A stretch of 64,000 nt of DNA, taken from positions 111,994,578 through 112,058,577 of the forward strand of contig OZ038382.1 of assembly GCA_964036045.1 (NCBI GenBank), written 5' to 3'. The stretch is from Eutreptiella sp. 'Long Island Sound 2002'. Taxonomy: Eukaryota; Euglenozoa; Euglenophyceae; Eutreptiales; Eutreptiaceae. This document shows positions 40,926 to 52,857 of the stretch, in pieces; the first letter of the stretch is position 1; each line of letters begins with the position of its first letter. A model generated the notes under the pieces. That model ran no database searches. It had not been told where the DNA came from and saw only the letters and a program-made list of their open reading frames with translations. A program made the translations under genes and the position numbers.

Positions 40926-43900
40926 TCACGGTGCTGCTGCAGCCACCAAATGGACCAACACGTCCTTGACATCCAAAGAAATGTTCCTTTTCCTTAGATA
41001 ATCCATCCAGACCGTAGTATACCTTGGAACAAAGCTGCCCGGGGGCTCCCACGAACCTCTGGATGCGGCAAATCCCTTCCAACGGACTTTATAAAGCCTC
41101 CCCCCAGGCGTCCCCGGGTCTGGCTTGTCCATCAGGACCTTCTCGGCGGTAAAGTTGTCGTCCTCCCCCTCGTCATCAGAGTCCAGATCTCCGGCTGTGA
41201 ACTCGAAGGTGACGGGACGTCCGCTGGGGTCTGGTGCTCGGGGACAAAGCTGGGTATGGTCGCGGTCCAGGATCTTGTTATCCCCCACACGCACTGCATA
41301 CACATCCTGCACGACCTTCCGAACAATCACCCCTGGCACATACCAAGACGCCTGCCGATGCCTGGACAGGACATCCTTGTGGTGCCGCTCCACCCATATC
41401 GTGTCTCTGAGAGCATATCTCTGGACTTTTCCCTGCTTGAAGTACTTGGCCCTCTTCTCATGCTCGTCCTGAAGTGCTTTGCATACCTTGGCAGCCATGT
41501 CATCAGCCTCAGACATCATAGCATTTGCCTCCCGGGCTACCTTGCCATGGTTCAACCACGGGAGAGTGCGTGACACTCGGTCCCGTAGGAACAAGATACG
41601 ATGGGGCGACAGTCCAGTGGGCCCCGGAAGGTCGTGGTACGCCTGGAGTACTCTCCACAGCGAATTGTACAAATTCCGACCCGGTTCGTCAATGTGCAGC
41701 TGGCGGAACTTTTGGAACATCTGCCGCCCAGCCACCTCAGCCCAACCATTCGACCGGCTGTGGTACGCCACGGTCTTGGCGTGCTGAATCCCCATGTGCT
41801 TGCACATCGTCTTGAACCACGTCCCCACAAATTGACTGCCCCGATCGCTGCAGATGACAGCTGGGACTTCAAAAATGGTCAGCCAATGCCTGATCATGGC
41901 ATTAGCGACGGTCTTGGCCTGCAGACCCACTCCATGCTTGTCCTTCTTGTCCTTCTTCTTGGACTTCTTGCAAGGGACCGCCACGATATACCCGCTGTGC
42001 CTATCCACCGCCAGGATGACACAGTCGTAGGTCTCTCCCTCCACGGTGACCTCAGGCATGGCGAATACATCCATGGCCACGGACCGCATAGGGGCCTCCG
42101 GTATAGCCGTATACACCGGGTTGCCTGCTGTGGAATGGTTGGGGCTTTTCGTGGCCCGACAAATGGCGCAGTCGCTGCAGTACTTGTCCAGGATGGCGTA
42201 GTACCCCGGTGGGAACTTGAAGCGCCACTCCAGGTCCTGCTGCATCTTGTCGCGACCAGGATGCATGAGCTGGGCGTTATGCCAGTGGTCAATGAGCTCC
42301 TCCATTCTGTTCTCAGGGACCAATAGCTTGTCCTTGAGGAATAATTCATCCCCATCCTCGGTCCAGCTCTCAGGCCATTCGTCGTCCGACGGGGCGCTCA
42401 CGGCATTCCAGTACCTGCTCCAGTGGTCGGATGCCGCATAGTCATGCGACCAGTCTTCTGTCAGCACCGACCTGACTAGCTCTACCGGGGCCACCATCCA
42501 TTGCTGGAGGGTTTCCTCTCGAATAGCTTGGACTCTGGCGCCCCGGAACTTGGCCAGGTCTGTACGGTTGGCCATCACCACAAAGCACTTGACCCCCTCT
42601 TGCTCCATGGCTCTCTCCATCTCGATGATGCGCTTGGCCTCCTTGGTCTCCTCGGCGTCCCCATGGCTGGATATGTCCATCCATGCTTTGCCAGCGAGTA
42701 GGCCAATCGACTGAGGCAGTCCGCCACAGTGTTGTCCTTCCCCGGGACGTAAACGACGCTGAGGTCGAACTTGGCGAACGTCTCATGCCATCGGGCCCTC
42801 CTTGCCGCCGGTCCCGAGGGGGTGTCGACGTGCTCCTTGTGCCAGCTCTGTAAGGACTGATGGTCCGTACAAACCACCACCGGTTGTAATCCGATGTGGC
42901 CAGACCACTTCCTGAGCGCACAAACAATGGTGTACGTCTCCTTCTCCCTCGCGGTCCAGGTTCCACGTTGGCCCTAGGCCAGGATCCGGCTCCGAAGCGC
43001 CACGGGTACGTGCGACCTGTCGTCCCGGACCTGCTCGAGGACTGCCCCTACAGCATAGTCCGAGGCGTCCGTTCGTAGCACGAATCCCTTGTTCGGGTCC
43101 ACCAGGAATAGCCCCAGCTGCCCCAGGAGTCGCTCCTTCAGGCGGCAGCAAGCATCTTCGGCCTCAGGGGTCCAGGCAAGCTTCTTCTTGCTCCCCTTCC
43201 GGCCATCGAACTTGCCCACCTGCAGCATCTTGTGCAGCGGGCCTAATAGTTCCGCATACATCCGGACATAGCCCGAATAGTAATTGCAGAACCCCATGAA
43301 GGATCGGAGTTCGCTGATGGTCTGGGGCTTCTCCCAGTGCTGCAGGGACGCCAGCTTCCCAGGCATGGGACAGCGTTGCCCGTGACCAACCACGTGACCC
43401 GCAAACTCCACTTCCCTCACGAAGAGTGAGGCTTTGGTGGGCTTGCGCACCATGTTGTGCTTGTCCAGCTCGCTGAGCACTCGGCGCAGATCCTTCTCAT
43501 GCGCTTCGATGAGCTCGTCCTCAGTCATGTCTTCCGTGCCGGACCCGATGTTGATGTCATCCACAAAGGGGTCGGCACAGTCCCGGACAGGACCGAGTAG
43601 GTCCTCCATCATGCGCTGGAAAGCGGCATTGCCATTCTTGACGCCCATAGGCACCACTTTCCACTGCATGGGCCCCAGCGGCGTGGACATCGCTGTGCAG
43701 GGCCTGGAGTCCGGGTGTAGCGGCATCTGGTGATAGCCGTGTTTCAGGTCTAACACCGTGAAGATCCGCTTTTTTTGTTGTTTTGGGAGGATGGTGTCGA
43801 TCAGAGGAAGCGGGTACGAGTCGTGCTCGGTTTGCTCGTTCAAACCTCTGTAATCAACCACCAACCTCCACTCGCCCTTCTCTCTCTTGGGCACGATAAA

Positions 43901-45974
43901 GGCTGGGCTGGCCCACTCACTGTCGGAGGGTTCGATCCAGCCCCGCTCAATAAACTCGGCCAACAACTTCTTCATGGCCTCGGCCCGATCGCCCTGAAGT
44001 TGGTACTCCCGATGACGATAGATCTTGGGGTTCGGCTTCAGCTTGATCCTCGCTGTGCCAAACCTCCCACGATCTGGAGGGTTCTTGTTGGCGACGCCAC
44101 TGAATAGCCGCGGATAGGCATTTATCAGCCTCTCCTTCAGCTCGGCAACCTTCGGGTTCTCCTGGGCCTCTTCAGCCGCTTGCTTCGGTATCGATACAAC
44201 CGACCGCACTGCGGTATAGGCCTCTTCCGGGTCCGATTCCGACTTCTCCTTGTCCGATATGCCGTCTTCATCGTCCTGGGGCGCGCTTCCCACCGATAAT
44301 CTTCGGAAATTTGCGGCATCGGCCTGGTTCTTGTCGCTCTCGGTCCCCATTCTCGGAAAATCCCACATCGGCGGGTCTGACCCAACCGGACCATCATATT
44401 GGTCCGCGATGTGATCCATGACCCTCGCCACAAACTCATCCTTCTCGTACGTGCCGGTGACCAACATTATGTCATCCCACCAATGCGGAGATGTGACCAT
44501 GGCCCGCCCCTTCTTGGCTGCCACACGGTCGTGCATCCCCATCCCCATGTAGTTGACGACGTGGTCGATCTCGGCGTGGGACAGGACGTCAATGCCATCC
44601 ATTGGCTGATCCGTCCCCTCCTTGGGCTCAAACATGACCCGCATGGGCACCGCCGCTTCATCACCCGTGGGCTGGGCTTGCGCCCCATCCACCAGGAAAG
44701 CCTTGGTACCCCACACTTGACCCGGGGAGGGCATTGATAAACCCTTGGTGTCGATGAACAACTCCTCCTCTGGCCCAAATGACATCTCGTTCAGGGTGAT
44801 GGAATCCAGCGTCGACTTGAGACCTTCCAGCGGACATGGGGTGGATCCTATGCCTGTTATGACCAGGAACCCCTTCGCCCTATCCGCGACGATCTTCTCC
44901 ACCGTACGTCTGGTATTTCCCAGGGAGCCATGCCAATACATGGGCCCTCACTCCTTCAAGCCCCAATGCCTCTGCCAGGCTGAGTCTCCCCGATGCCAAT
45001 GCCTCCTACACTTCCTCAAAAGTGGGGCATCCCGGGAAGCGAAGACGTCCGTCTCGGGCGCTTCGGCTCCCAGCGTCTGAATCATCCTGGCATACACCTG
45101 CGGCGCCATTCCATACTCCGTGAGCTGAACTCCGCGGTCTCCTCTGGACTGGGCACCCACGGTTTGCACTGCTTCGGCGATCCGATCCTCTTCCTCAGCA
45201 TTCCATTGGGATGATCCGCATGCATAGTCCGTGGACAGCCATGTAAGCCATTCATCATCCTCCCGGACCAGCGTTGCACGATGCGGAAGGGCTCTAATGG
45301 CGTTTCCCACCATGAAGTCATACCCAATGATCATATCCCAATCTGTAATGTCGGCCACATAGAAGTTCCCGGATAGAGTGCTTCTCTTCGCCAAATCAGG
45401 GCAGTTCAAGCGCTCATGGTCCCAGAAATCCATACTGATAGTGGCCTCATGGGTGCTACCGGCCATAATCTCTCCATTGGCCACCTTCAGGCGTACCGGT
45501 GTACGGCTGGGCTGCAGCGATTCCTCCTTGAACAACCCTCTCTGGACCAGGCTCACCTGGGCACCCGTATCCACCAAAACATCCACCAGCAACTCCTCTT
45601 GTCCGCACCGTACACGCACCTTCAAGTGCAACTGCCGCTCGTCACCCTGCGGTGTATGGACAACTCTCACGGCATGCAACTCTAGCACATCCGGGTGCAT
45701 CAGGACTTCAAAGGTATGGTCACGGATGGTGTAGATCTTGGGCTGGTCCTGCCCGTCCACAGACCTCTCCGTGGTCGCTCCTTCTTTCTTGCCACGTCCC
45801 TTGCCCACATACACTTCCCTTGGCAGGGCGCTCCAGGGGTTGGGAGTGGCGAAGCTCAGTGGTTTTGGCTCTTCTGGAGCCTTCTTCGGCACCTGATGTG
45901 CCTTCGCTTTCTCTAGGATTCCACTGATTTTCGGGAGAGGAGGCCTCCGGGGTCCCACTCCCGTGGGGGCTCCT
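40926..45974 (-). pseudogene. Element D pol (broken)
   Basis: The protease keeps DTG (in 44948-46081). The Dam-like domain is cut by TGA at 44948 (TGG in A and B). From 44941 the frame continues through RT (FVDD, with DDINIGSG after it) to TAG at 42974 in RNase H, the same stop as in A. A 1-base loss near 42697 shifts the frame, after which 42680-40926 is open and encodes the integrase (DDE and Lys-rich insert kept) and chromodomain (YKVRWKGF, GSWEPPGSF). An indel near 45940 also separates the pol frame from the gag frame. Confidence 0.88.
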
Positions 45975-48515
45975 CTAGACGTGGCTTGCCGCAGCTCCCT
46001 CCTGCTGCGATCTGCCCAGACTTTGTCCACCACTTTGCTGGGCTTTGAGTTCCTCCAACGTCCCCAACATGTCCTCAGCAACCTCCTCTATCGACCTCGG
46101 GCGTCAGTCTGGGCCGGGTCCCCCACCATAGCCTTTTCCTCCGCCTTTCCCTTGGCCCTTCCCTTGGCCTTTTCCACCGTCTCCGCCCTTTGCCTTCCAA
46201 TCGGCAATTCGTTGCTCCTTGGGCTTCTTGTCGGGATGGGCGGCGAAGTAGGCCTTCTTGTCCGCCTCATATACCTTGCAATGCCGGTGGTCATGTGCAT
46301 GGTTGTTCCCCCTGCCGTAGCAGACCCAGCAACCGTCGTGCTGTGATCTGTAATCGCGGAACGAGAGCGGCGGGTTCCCGATCCTCCGCGGTTCCTTGCG
46401 GTTCTTGTTGAACCTTGGGTCCAGGCAGTTCCACCTGGACCTGTCCTGCCCATGCTCCTTCATATTGTGCGCTACAAACGCGAAGAAGTGGGCTTCTTCA
46501 TGATCCTCTCGGGTGGTCGCGGTCCGGAGATCTTGGCTGCTTCCACTCCCTTCCTCCGCGGTGCCGACCGTGTCCTCCTTGACCTCTCGGTGTTGGCGAT
46601 CTTCCCGATGACCTCGATGTCCATGGCCCTGTCGATCCTGCACGTGGGCCTCGTTCTTGGCGTTGAGCTTCAGCTCCACCGTGATGTACTTCACGATCTC
46701 GTCCAGGCTCATGCGGGCGAAGATGACCTGCATCCTCAGCGGCTCTCCGCGCCTCCACTCCGCGTTGTTGAGGCGCTTCAGCCTTTGCCCCATGGTGTCG
46801 CCGAATACCTCCACATAGACGGCGTTCTTCAACCCCAACATTCGGCTGCGCTCGCCGAGGTTTTGCCGGAAAAACTCCATTATTCTGGCGTGGGTGTCCT
46901 CCGATGCCATGATCCGTACGGCGACGCGCTTCTTTGCTCTCTTCTTCTCCTTGTCCTCCACCTTCTTCTTCCAGTTGCCGGGGAGGACGTCGTTGAGCAG
47001 GTGTCGGATCTCGCTGGACTCATTCCAGTCCTCCACCTGCTTGAGGCTTCTTCGGTACTTGCGCATGTACCGATTCCATTCCCGGACCCGCCACTCCCCG
47101 CGCTCCAGCGGCAGCGGAATGGACCACATATCCTCCAACTTTTGGTTGGGGGCGTCCACTCGCTCCTCGTCCTCCAGCCACTAGAGGCAGGCCTGCTCCG
47201 TCTGGATCAATCCCTCGCGGATCTGATTCCTGAGCTCCTCCTTCAGGTCCTGCGCCAACCTGTGTGGGAATGTCCGACATACCCACTTGTCCCTTGGCGC
47301 TCCCTTCATCTCGCCGACAACCTCCTCGGCGAAGTCCTCCCAATCCAGGATGAAGTCATCCAGGTTGGAGGGGTTGCCATCGTAGTAGGGGATTTTGATT
47401 CCCCTGAGGTCGTCAATCCTGATGGCGTCTCCGACGTCCGCAGCCACCACTCCACCGAGACGGATACCACCTGTGGCCGGGGGATGTGAGTACACTCCCC
47501 GTACATCCCTCTCCTCCATGGAGTGCGGTCCAGTTGGGCCTGAACCCATGGGGTTTGGGATGCCGGAAGGACTTGCTCCACCGGCTGTCCATATCCCCGT
47601 AGTGGGGTCCTTCACCCACAGGTTTCCGCCTGGATGGCCTCGACCATGTCCGTCGGCCCTTCCCATGGTTCGCCCCTGCATGGTCTGGTTCTCCTCTTCC
47701 GCATAAACTGCATGGGCAGTCATAGCGGTCGGTGGATCCTGGGCGGCATGGGACATATGTACCGTCAGGCTCCTCAGGTCCGTGGTTGCGTGCTCTTCCC
47801 GCATGGACCCAGCCGGTGCCGTATGCTCCCCGAGCATTATGGATTCGCTGAACATGGGAACAAACGGCAGCGCACCCGGGTCAACACGCGGAGGCGCGTA
47901 AGGTGCCTCTGCAGGGCCGCCCATGGGTTTCTCCATGGCGCTCCTGAGGGTCTTAACCCGCTCCACCAGCTCTGCCGTTGCCGGCCTTGCCGGGAGGTCC
48001 GGACCCGAGGCGAGGGGCTGTAACTCCTCTAGCCGTTTGAGGCGTCCCGACATGTCCTCCACCAGGTGGAGGAGGCTGTCCACCACTCGCTGCTGCTTCT
48101 GCAGGGCCATCTCCAGCTTCTCCCGGTACCGGTCCTGCTCCGCTCGCAGCTCCGCCATGTCTCTCTCCGCTTCCGACTGGTCATCCAGGATCCTCGCGAT
48201 GTCCTCCTCTAGGCCGTCTCTCTGGTTGTCCAGGCAATCGAGGTGCTGCACGATGGCGTCCATCCCCTTCTTTGGGTACTTGCCGATGAGGAAGGATACG
48301 TGCTCGCAGTGGCACTCAACGTGCTTTCCACCTGATCCGGGCCACAGGCGCTGTTCTGGCTCTAGTAGGCCTCTCCAACGCCTCGGCGTCATGCTCCAGG
48401 CTGGGTTCGGGGGCCGTGTGCGGCCTTGTGGGCGGTCTGGCCATCTCCTCCGACTCCGAAGGGAAAGCGGTCCGATAGCCATCGGAATGCCCCTCGGAAT
48501 CTGCAGCTGACCACA
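45975..48515 (-). pseudogene. Element D gag (broken, 5' truncated)
   Basis: It covers the coiled coil, capsid-like region, zinc knuckle and Gly/Lys-rich tail. TAG at 47181 and TGA at 46104 interrupt it before the normal gag TAG at 45975. Upstream of the Cys/His cluster a block is deleted compared with B (junction near 48345), and similarity to B ends near 48515. Confidence 0.85.
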
Positions 48516-48520
48516 GCCTG

Positions 48521-48750
48521 CACCTAGGATTTTATGGGGTCCAAAAATCCAAAAACCAGCTACAGTCAGAAATACTACTTTTTTTGTGAAAATATACCAT
48601 AAAGAGCATATTTTCCGGAGTTAGCCGCCCCCCCCCCACCCTCCAAATTGGAAATTTTCCAGCCCCTAGATCAATAATGCAGGCTTGATTCCATCTAAAA
48701 TTGGCCGTATCCGAGAAATATGACATTCACCAGCTAGTTGCGAATAGCAG
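48521..48750. other. Unassigned spacer
   Basis: AT-rich sequence between the truncated element D and the tandem array; it has a run of C at 48632-48641. No gene or repeat family is recognised. Confidence 0.4.
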
Positions 48751-50345
48751 CTTTTGTATAGCTCAAACCATACATGTTTGTTTTTGGCAAGAAATACGGT
48801 TTTTTGGTGATGGCGGCTCCAAACACTCGATAAGGTCCTCGAAAACCTTGCAAAACACGTTTTTCTGAGTCCACCACACTCAAAATAGGGTATGGGGCCC
48901 TACAACTGACCACTCATGCCCCAAAAATGCTGTTTTAGGCCAAAAAATTGGCATTTTTTTGGCAACAAAGGCGGTTTTTTGGTGATGGTGGCTCCGGAAC
49001 CCTTGATCATTTGCTCCAAAAAACTGCAAAACACGTTTCTTTGAGTCCAGCACCCTCAAAATATGGTATGGGGCCCTACCTGTGACCACTCAGGCCCCAA
49101 AAACACTGTTTTAGGCCAAAAAATGGCTTTTTTTGGCCAAAAAATGCGTTTTTTGGTTGATGGCGGCCCTGAAACCCTTGATTATCTGCTCCAAAACCTT
49201 GCAAAACACTTTTTTCTGAGTCCAGCACCCTGAAAATCGGGTATGGGGCCCTACAACTGACCACTCAGGCCCCAAAAACGCTGTTTTAGGCTACAAAATG
49301 GCATTTTCTGGCCATTTTTGGGCAAAAATGCGGTTTTTTTTGGTGATGGCGGCTCCAAAACACTCAATGACTTGCTCAAAAACCTTGGAAAACACGTTCT
49401 TTTGACTCCAGCACCCTCAAAATAGGGTGGGGGGCCCCACAACTGCCCACTCAGGCCCCAAAAACACTGTTTTTGGGGGAAAATGGCATTTTTTGGCCAT
49501 TTTGGGGCAAAAAATATGGTTTTTGGGTGATGGCGGCTCCAAAACAATCAATAACTTGCTCCAAAACCTTGCAAAACACTTCTTTGTGAGTCCAGCACCC
49601 TCAAAATAGGGTGGTGAGCCCTACAACTGACCACTCAGGCCCCAAACACACTGTTTTAGGCCAAAAAATGGCTTCTTTTTTTGGCCATTTTTGGGCCAAA
49701 GATGCGGTTTTTTAGTGATGGCGGCTCCCAAGAAACTCCATTACTTGCTCCAAAACCTTGCAAAACACTTTTTCTTGAGTCCAGCACCCTCATAATAGGC
49801 TGGGGAGCCTATTAACTGACCACTCAGGCCCCAGAAACACTGTTTTAGGCCAAAAAATGGCTTCTTTTTTTTGGCCATTTTTTGGCAAAAAATGCGGTTT
49901 TTTTGGTGATGGCGGCTCCGAAAAACTCGATAACCTGGTCCAAAACCTTGCAAAACACGTTTCTTTGAGTCCAGCACCCTGAAAATAGGGCGGGGGGCCC
50001 TACAACTGCCCACTCAGGCCCCAAAAACGCTGTTTTAGGTCAAAAAATGGCTTTTTTTGGCCATTTTTGAGCAAAAAATGGGGTTTTTTTTGTGATGGCG
50101 GCTCCAAAACACTCAAAAACTTGCACCAAAACCTGACAAAACACGTTTTCTTGAGTCCAGCACCCTCAAAATAGGGTGGGGGGCCCTACATCCGACCACT
50201 CAGGCCCCAGAAACACTGTTTTAGGCCAAAAACAGGCATTTTTTGGCCATTTTTTGGGCTAAAAATGCAGTTTTTTTCGTGCTGGCGGCTCGGAAACACT
50301 TCATAACTTGCTCCAATACCCTGCGAAACATGTTTTTTGAAGCGA
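48751..50345. repeat. Tandem array of about 185 bp, nine diverged units
   Basis: The marker GGTGATGGCGGCTCC recurs at about 48806, 48981, 49155, 49342, 49526, 49714, 49905, 50091 and 50278, giving spacings of 174-191 bp. Each unit also holds a TTGCAAAACAC block, a CCACTCAGGCCCC block and paired runs of T and A around GGCCATTTTT. Length differences come mostly from the homopolymer runs. The unit size is near a nucleosome repeat. Short frames inside it are by-products of the repeat. Confidence 0.85.
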
Positions 50346-50429
50346 GAACACAAATCCAACCTGTACCATTTTTCATGTGTTCACTGGGGCTGCATCTTGT
50401 CCTTCCAGGTCTGCACTGAAAATAAACTG

Positions 50430-50665
50430 ACGTCAGGCAACAGGCAACAGACAACAGACAACAGACAATGGACGACGACGTTCAACAAACTGCAGGCAAC
50501 AGAAAACCGACAACAGACAACAAACAAAAGACAATGACTGACGGCTGGCAACAGAGCGATAGACAACGGACAACAGACAACAACAGACAACAGATAGCAG
50601 ACAACAGTTGACGACTTCCAACTGACGTCAGGCAACAGACAACAGTCAACAGACAACAGGGCCCT
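50430..50665. repeat. Simple repeat of ACAGACA(AC) type
   Basis: It is a low-complexity run of ACAGACAAC-like words broken by short unique stretches (for example GACGACGTTCAAC), with one longer phrase ACTGACGTCAGGCAACAG present twice (50427 and 50621). Cys/Leu-rich frames on the minus strand result from it. Confidence 0.8.
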
Positions 50666-51072
50666 GGACAACACTGGCTGGCATGCGGCAGGCCAACTTG
50701 CTGCCATGCAGCGGTCAGTCAGTGATGCGGTTACCATACATAATGAGGCAAAGTGAAGTGAAATGGACGATATCAAGGAGGCATAGACGATATCAAGACA
50801 CAGCCTCATGCGGGAGGCAGGGCAGATATGCAGGATTTTGATGTTCTCTGAACCAGATTTTTCGGCCACTAGATGGTGCAGTTCAACATTCTCCCCGCAC
50901 AGGTGTTCTGTTATTTCCTGAGACACACTGCTTGTGCGTCGGTCAACGCACTAAATCTGTTAAGCCCTACTTCGAGAGGGGGCAGCTGTGAGGTAGGAAC
51001 AGGCACAATCTCAGGAAGGGCCCTGAGTAAATACGCATGTGGCATCTGCAGACCTTTGCCGTATTGAAATAT
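50666..51072. other. No gene seen
   Basis: Mixed sequence with a short local duplication (ACGATATCAAG at 50768 and 50787). I see no supported coding region. Confidence 0.4.
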
Positions 51073-52845
51073 TCAGCAAAGCAATCTTACCGATAGACAA
51101 AAATCAATGCCAAGCAATATCGAATTCCTGCTGTACGAAATCAGGACTGATTTCATAAATGTGTCAAAAGCAATCGCCGATTGCCCATCCCCATTCCTCC
51201 CCATTCCATTGGGCGCCCCACTGTGCACCACTTCGGATTCCTTGCGAGCTGCTTCCAATTCCTTGCGAGCTGCCTCGGCAGCTGATGCAGCCGCTTCCTT
51301 ATCACCGGCATTCTTGTTCGCCTTCTCCAAATCCGAGGCGCGGGCCTTCGCCTTGCGCAACTCATCGCTGCGTGCCTTGCGCTCCTTCTCCAACCCAATC
51401 TGCACCCGCCGAAGCTCTTTGGCCGTCTGCTCGGCCTTCCTCTGTGTGGTGCGGGCTGCCGTCACGTCTGTCTTGGCACGGCTGCGCTCGGCCTTCACGG
51501 CAGCGTCTGTGCGGCGTCGGATCTCGCTCTACACGAAGGCCTCATCGAGCTTTGCCGGGGGCTCTGGCCTGGCCCGTAGTGCCCGCGGTTCCACCGGCAC
51601 TTGAGGGGCACGACATGGTGGCTGAAGGTCGGCATCTACCACCTGGAAAATATAGGGGAGAGAGAAGGATGCAGAAGGATGCAGAAGGAGGTTGTGCAGG
51701 GGCTGGGCAAGAACAACTGCAGCATTTCACACTGACCAATGAGTTCATGTACCACCGGTTTTATTGGAAGAAGCCGGACCCAAGTAGAATTCCTACAGTT
51801 TTTCCCATGGGTTGAATGCACTAGGGTTCATACAATTTTTGGCAAAGCACTCATCAGAAATACAGGGGCGTGGAACTAAATATTTTCTGCACACAAGTGT
51901 ATGCATGCATGCAATGGACAATCACAAATTTCTTGTCACGGAGCCATTTGGGGGCATATGTGTACACAATGCACAGCAACACCAAACCGTCTTGGATTCT
52001 CTACCGTCTCTGCGTCAACGGAGGCTCTGGTTACCACGACTCAAGAGCAAAGCAAACGAGGCACATGCAAAAGAGTCAAGTGGCCTGAGCGAAAGCTTTT
52101 GAAAAAAAATAGACACTCAGAAAATGAGCAAGGGGTCAGCAATGTCAACAGAACACAATTTGTGTGACAGTACCTCCCGTGGTGCATCAAATGCTGTTGG
52201 CAATGCAATTGCTGGGTCTCCGAATTGCAACAATGCGCTACAAAGGACTGTGATGCCTCCTCTTTTCTCCGCCCAATACGGTCCAAGAGACCCTTCCCGG
52301 GATGCCTTTATTCTGCTCAAGTACATGCCTTGGAAAGGGAACTTGTGCAAATCGTAGGTAGCCTGGGCCGTCACCTCACGAACAAGGTCGTCAAGCAACC
52401 TTGCCGCAGCTGGGTTCTCCATCAAGACCAACAGTTGCAATCGAAGTCCCAACAATTCCCAATGGAACTTGCCTTGGCTCCACTCAAACATGGCTTGTAG
52501 ATAAGGGTGTTGGGAGGCATCTTCAGTGGTACTGTGCGTGGCTCCCTCAAACCTGCTGCAATCTCACGCTTCAACTGCATCCACAGTTCACTTGCTCTTC
52601 GTATGCCAAAGCCTGAAGCGTTGTAGTACAGCACGCATTGACCCTTGATCTCAATCCTTGGTGTCGTTGATTGCTTCGACACCTTTTCTGTTGACCTCGC
52701 AAGCCGCCAGAATGTCTTGAGACGCAAATCCGAAGGCACCCCCAAGCATCAAATCAAAGAAAAAATGTAAACCCCAGATTGTCACACGACTGAGAGCACC
52801 AGGCAATCCGCCGTCGGAGAAAGTAGTGGAGAATCTGTTGTCCAT
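51073..52845 (-). pseudogene. Unrecognised gene-like locus with a coiled-coil C-terminus
   Basis: Several minus-strand frames follow one another and read as one protein: 52845-52651 (starts MDNRFSTTFSDGG, hydrophobic middle), 52745-52422 (GQCVLYYNASGFGIRRASELWMQ and onward), 52491-52117 (FEWSQGKFHWELLGLRLQ, then LLDDLVREVTAQATYDLHKFPFQG), and 51498-51073, which is highly charged with regular Ala/Glu/Lys/Arg spacing typical of a coiled coil. Frame changes occur with short overlaps, so either small introns or frameshifts separate the pieces. I cannot assign a family. Its start lies head to head with the plus-strand locus at 52858. Confidence 0.45.
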
Positions 52846-52857
52846 GGTACAGCAAAA

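Larger units (their letters stand above)
27120..48520 (-). mobile_element. LTR retrotransposon D (same family as A and B), split by element C and 5' truncated
   Basis: The left (3') LTR is 27120-27773 plus 38520-40531, separated by the insertion of C. The polypurine tract, pol and gag follow. The gag end is lost near 48515, so no PBS or 5' LTR remains. D shares with A a nonsense codon in RNase H and the same LTR subtype, but keeps the DTG protease. Several premature stops make it non-autonomous. Confidence 0.88.

Noticed and set aside
50381-50926. Minus-strand Cys/Leu/Val-rich frame of 181 codons resembling a membrane protein
   Set aside because: The composition comes from the ACAGACA simple repeat.
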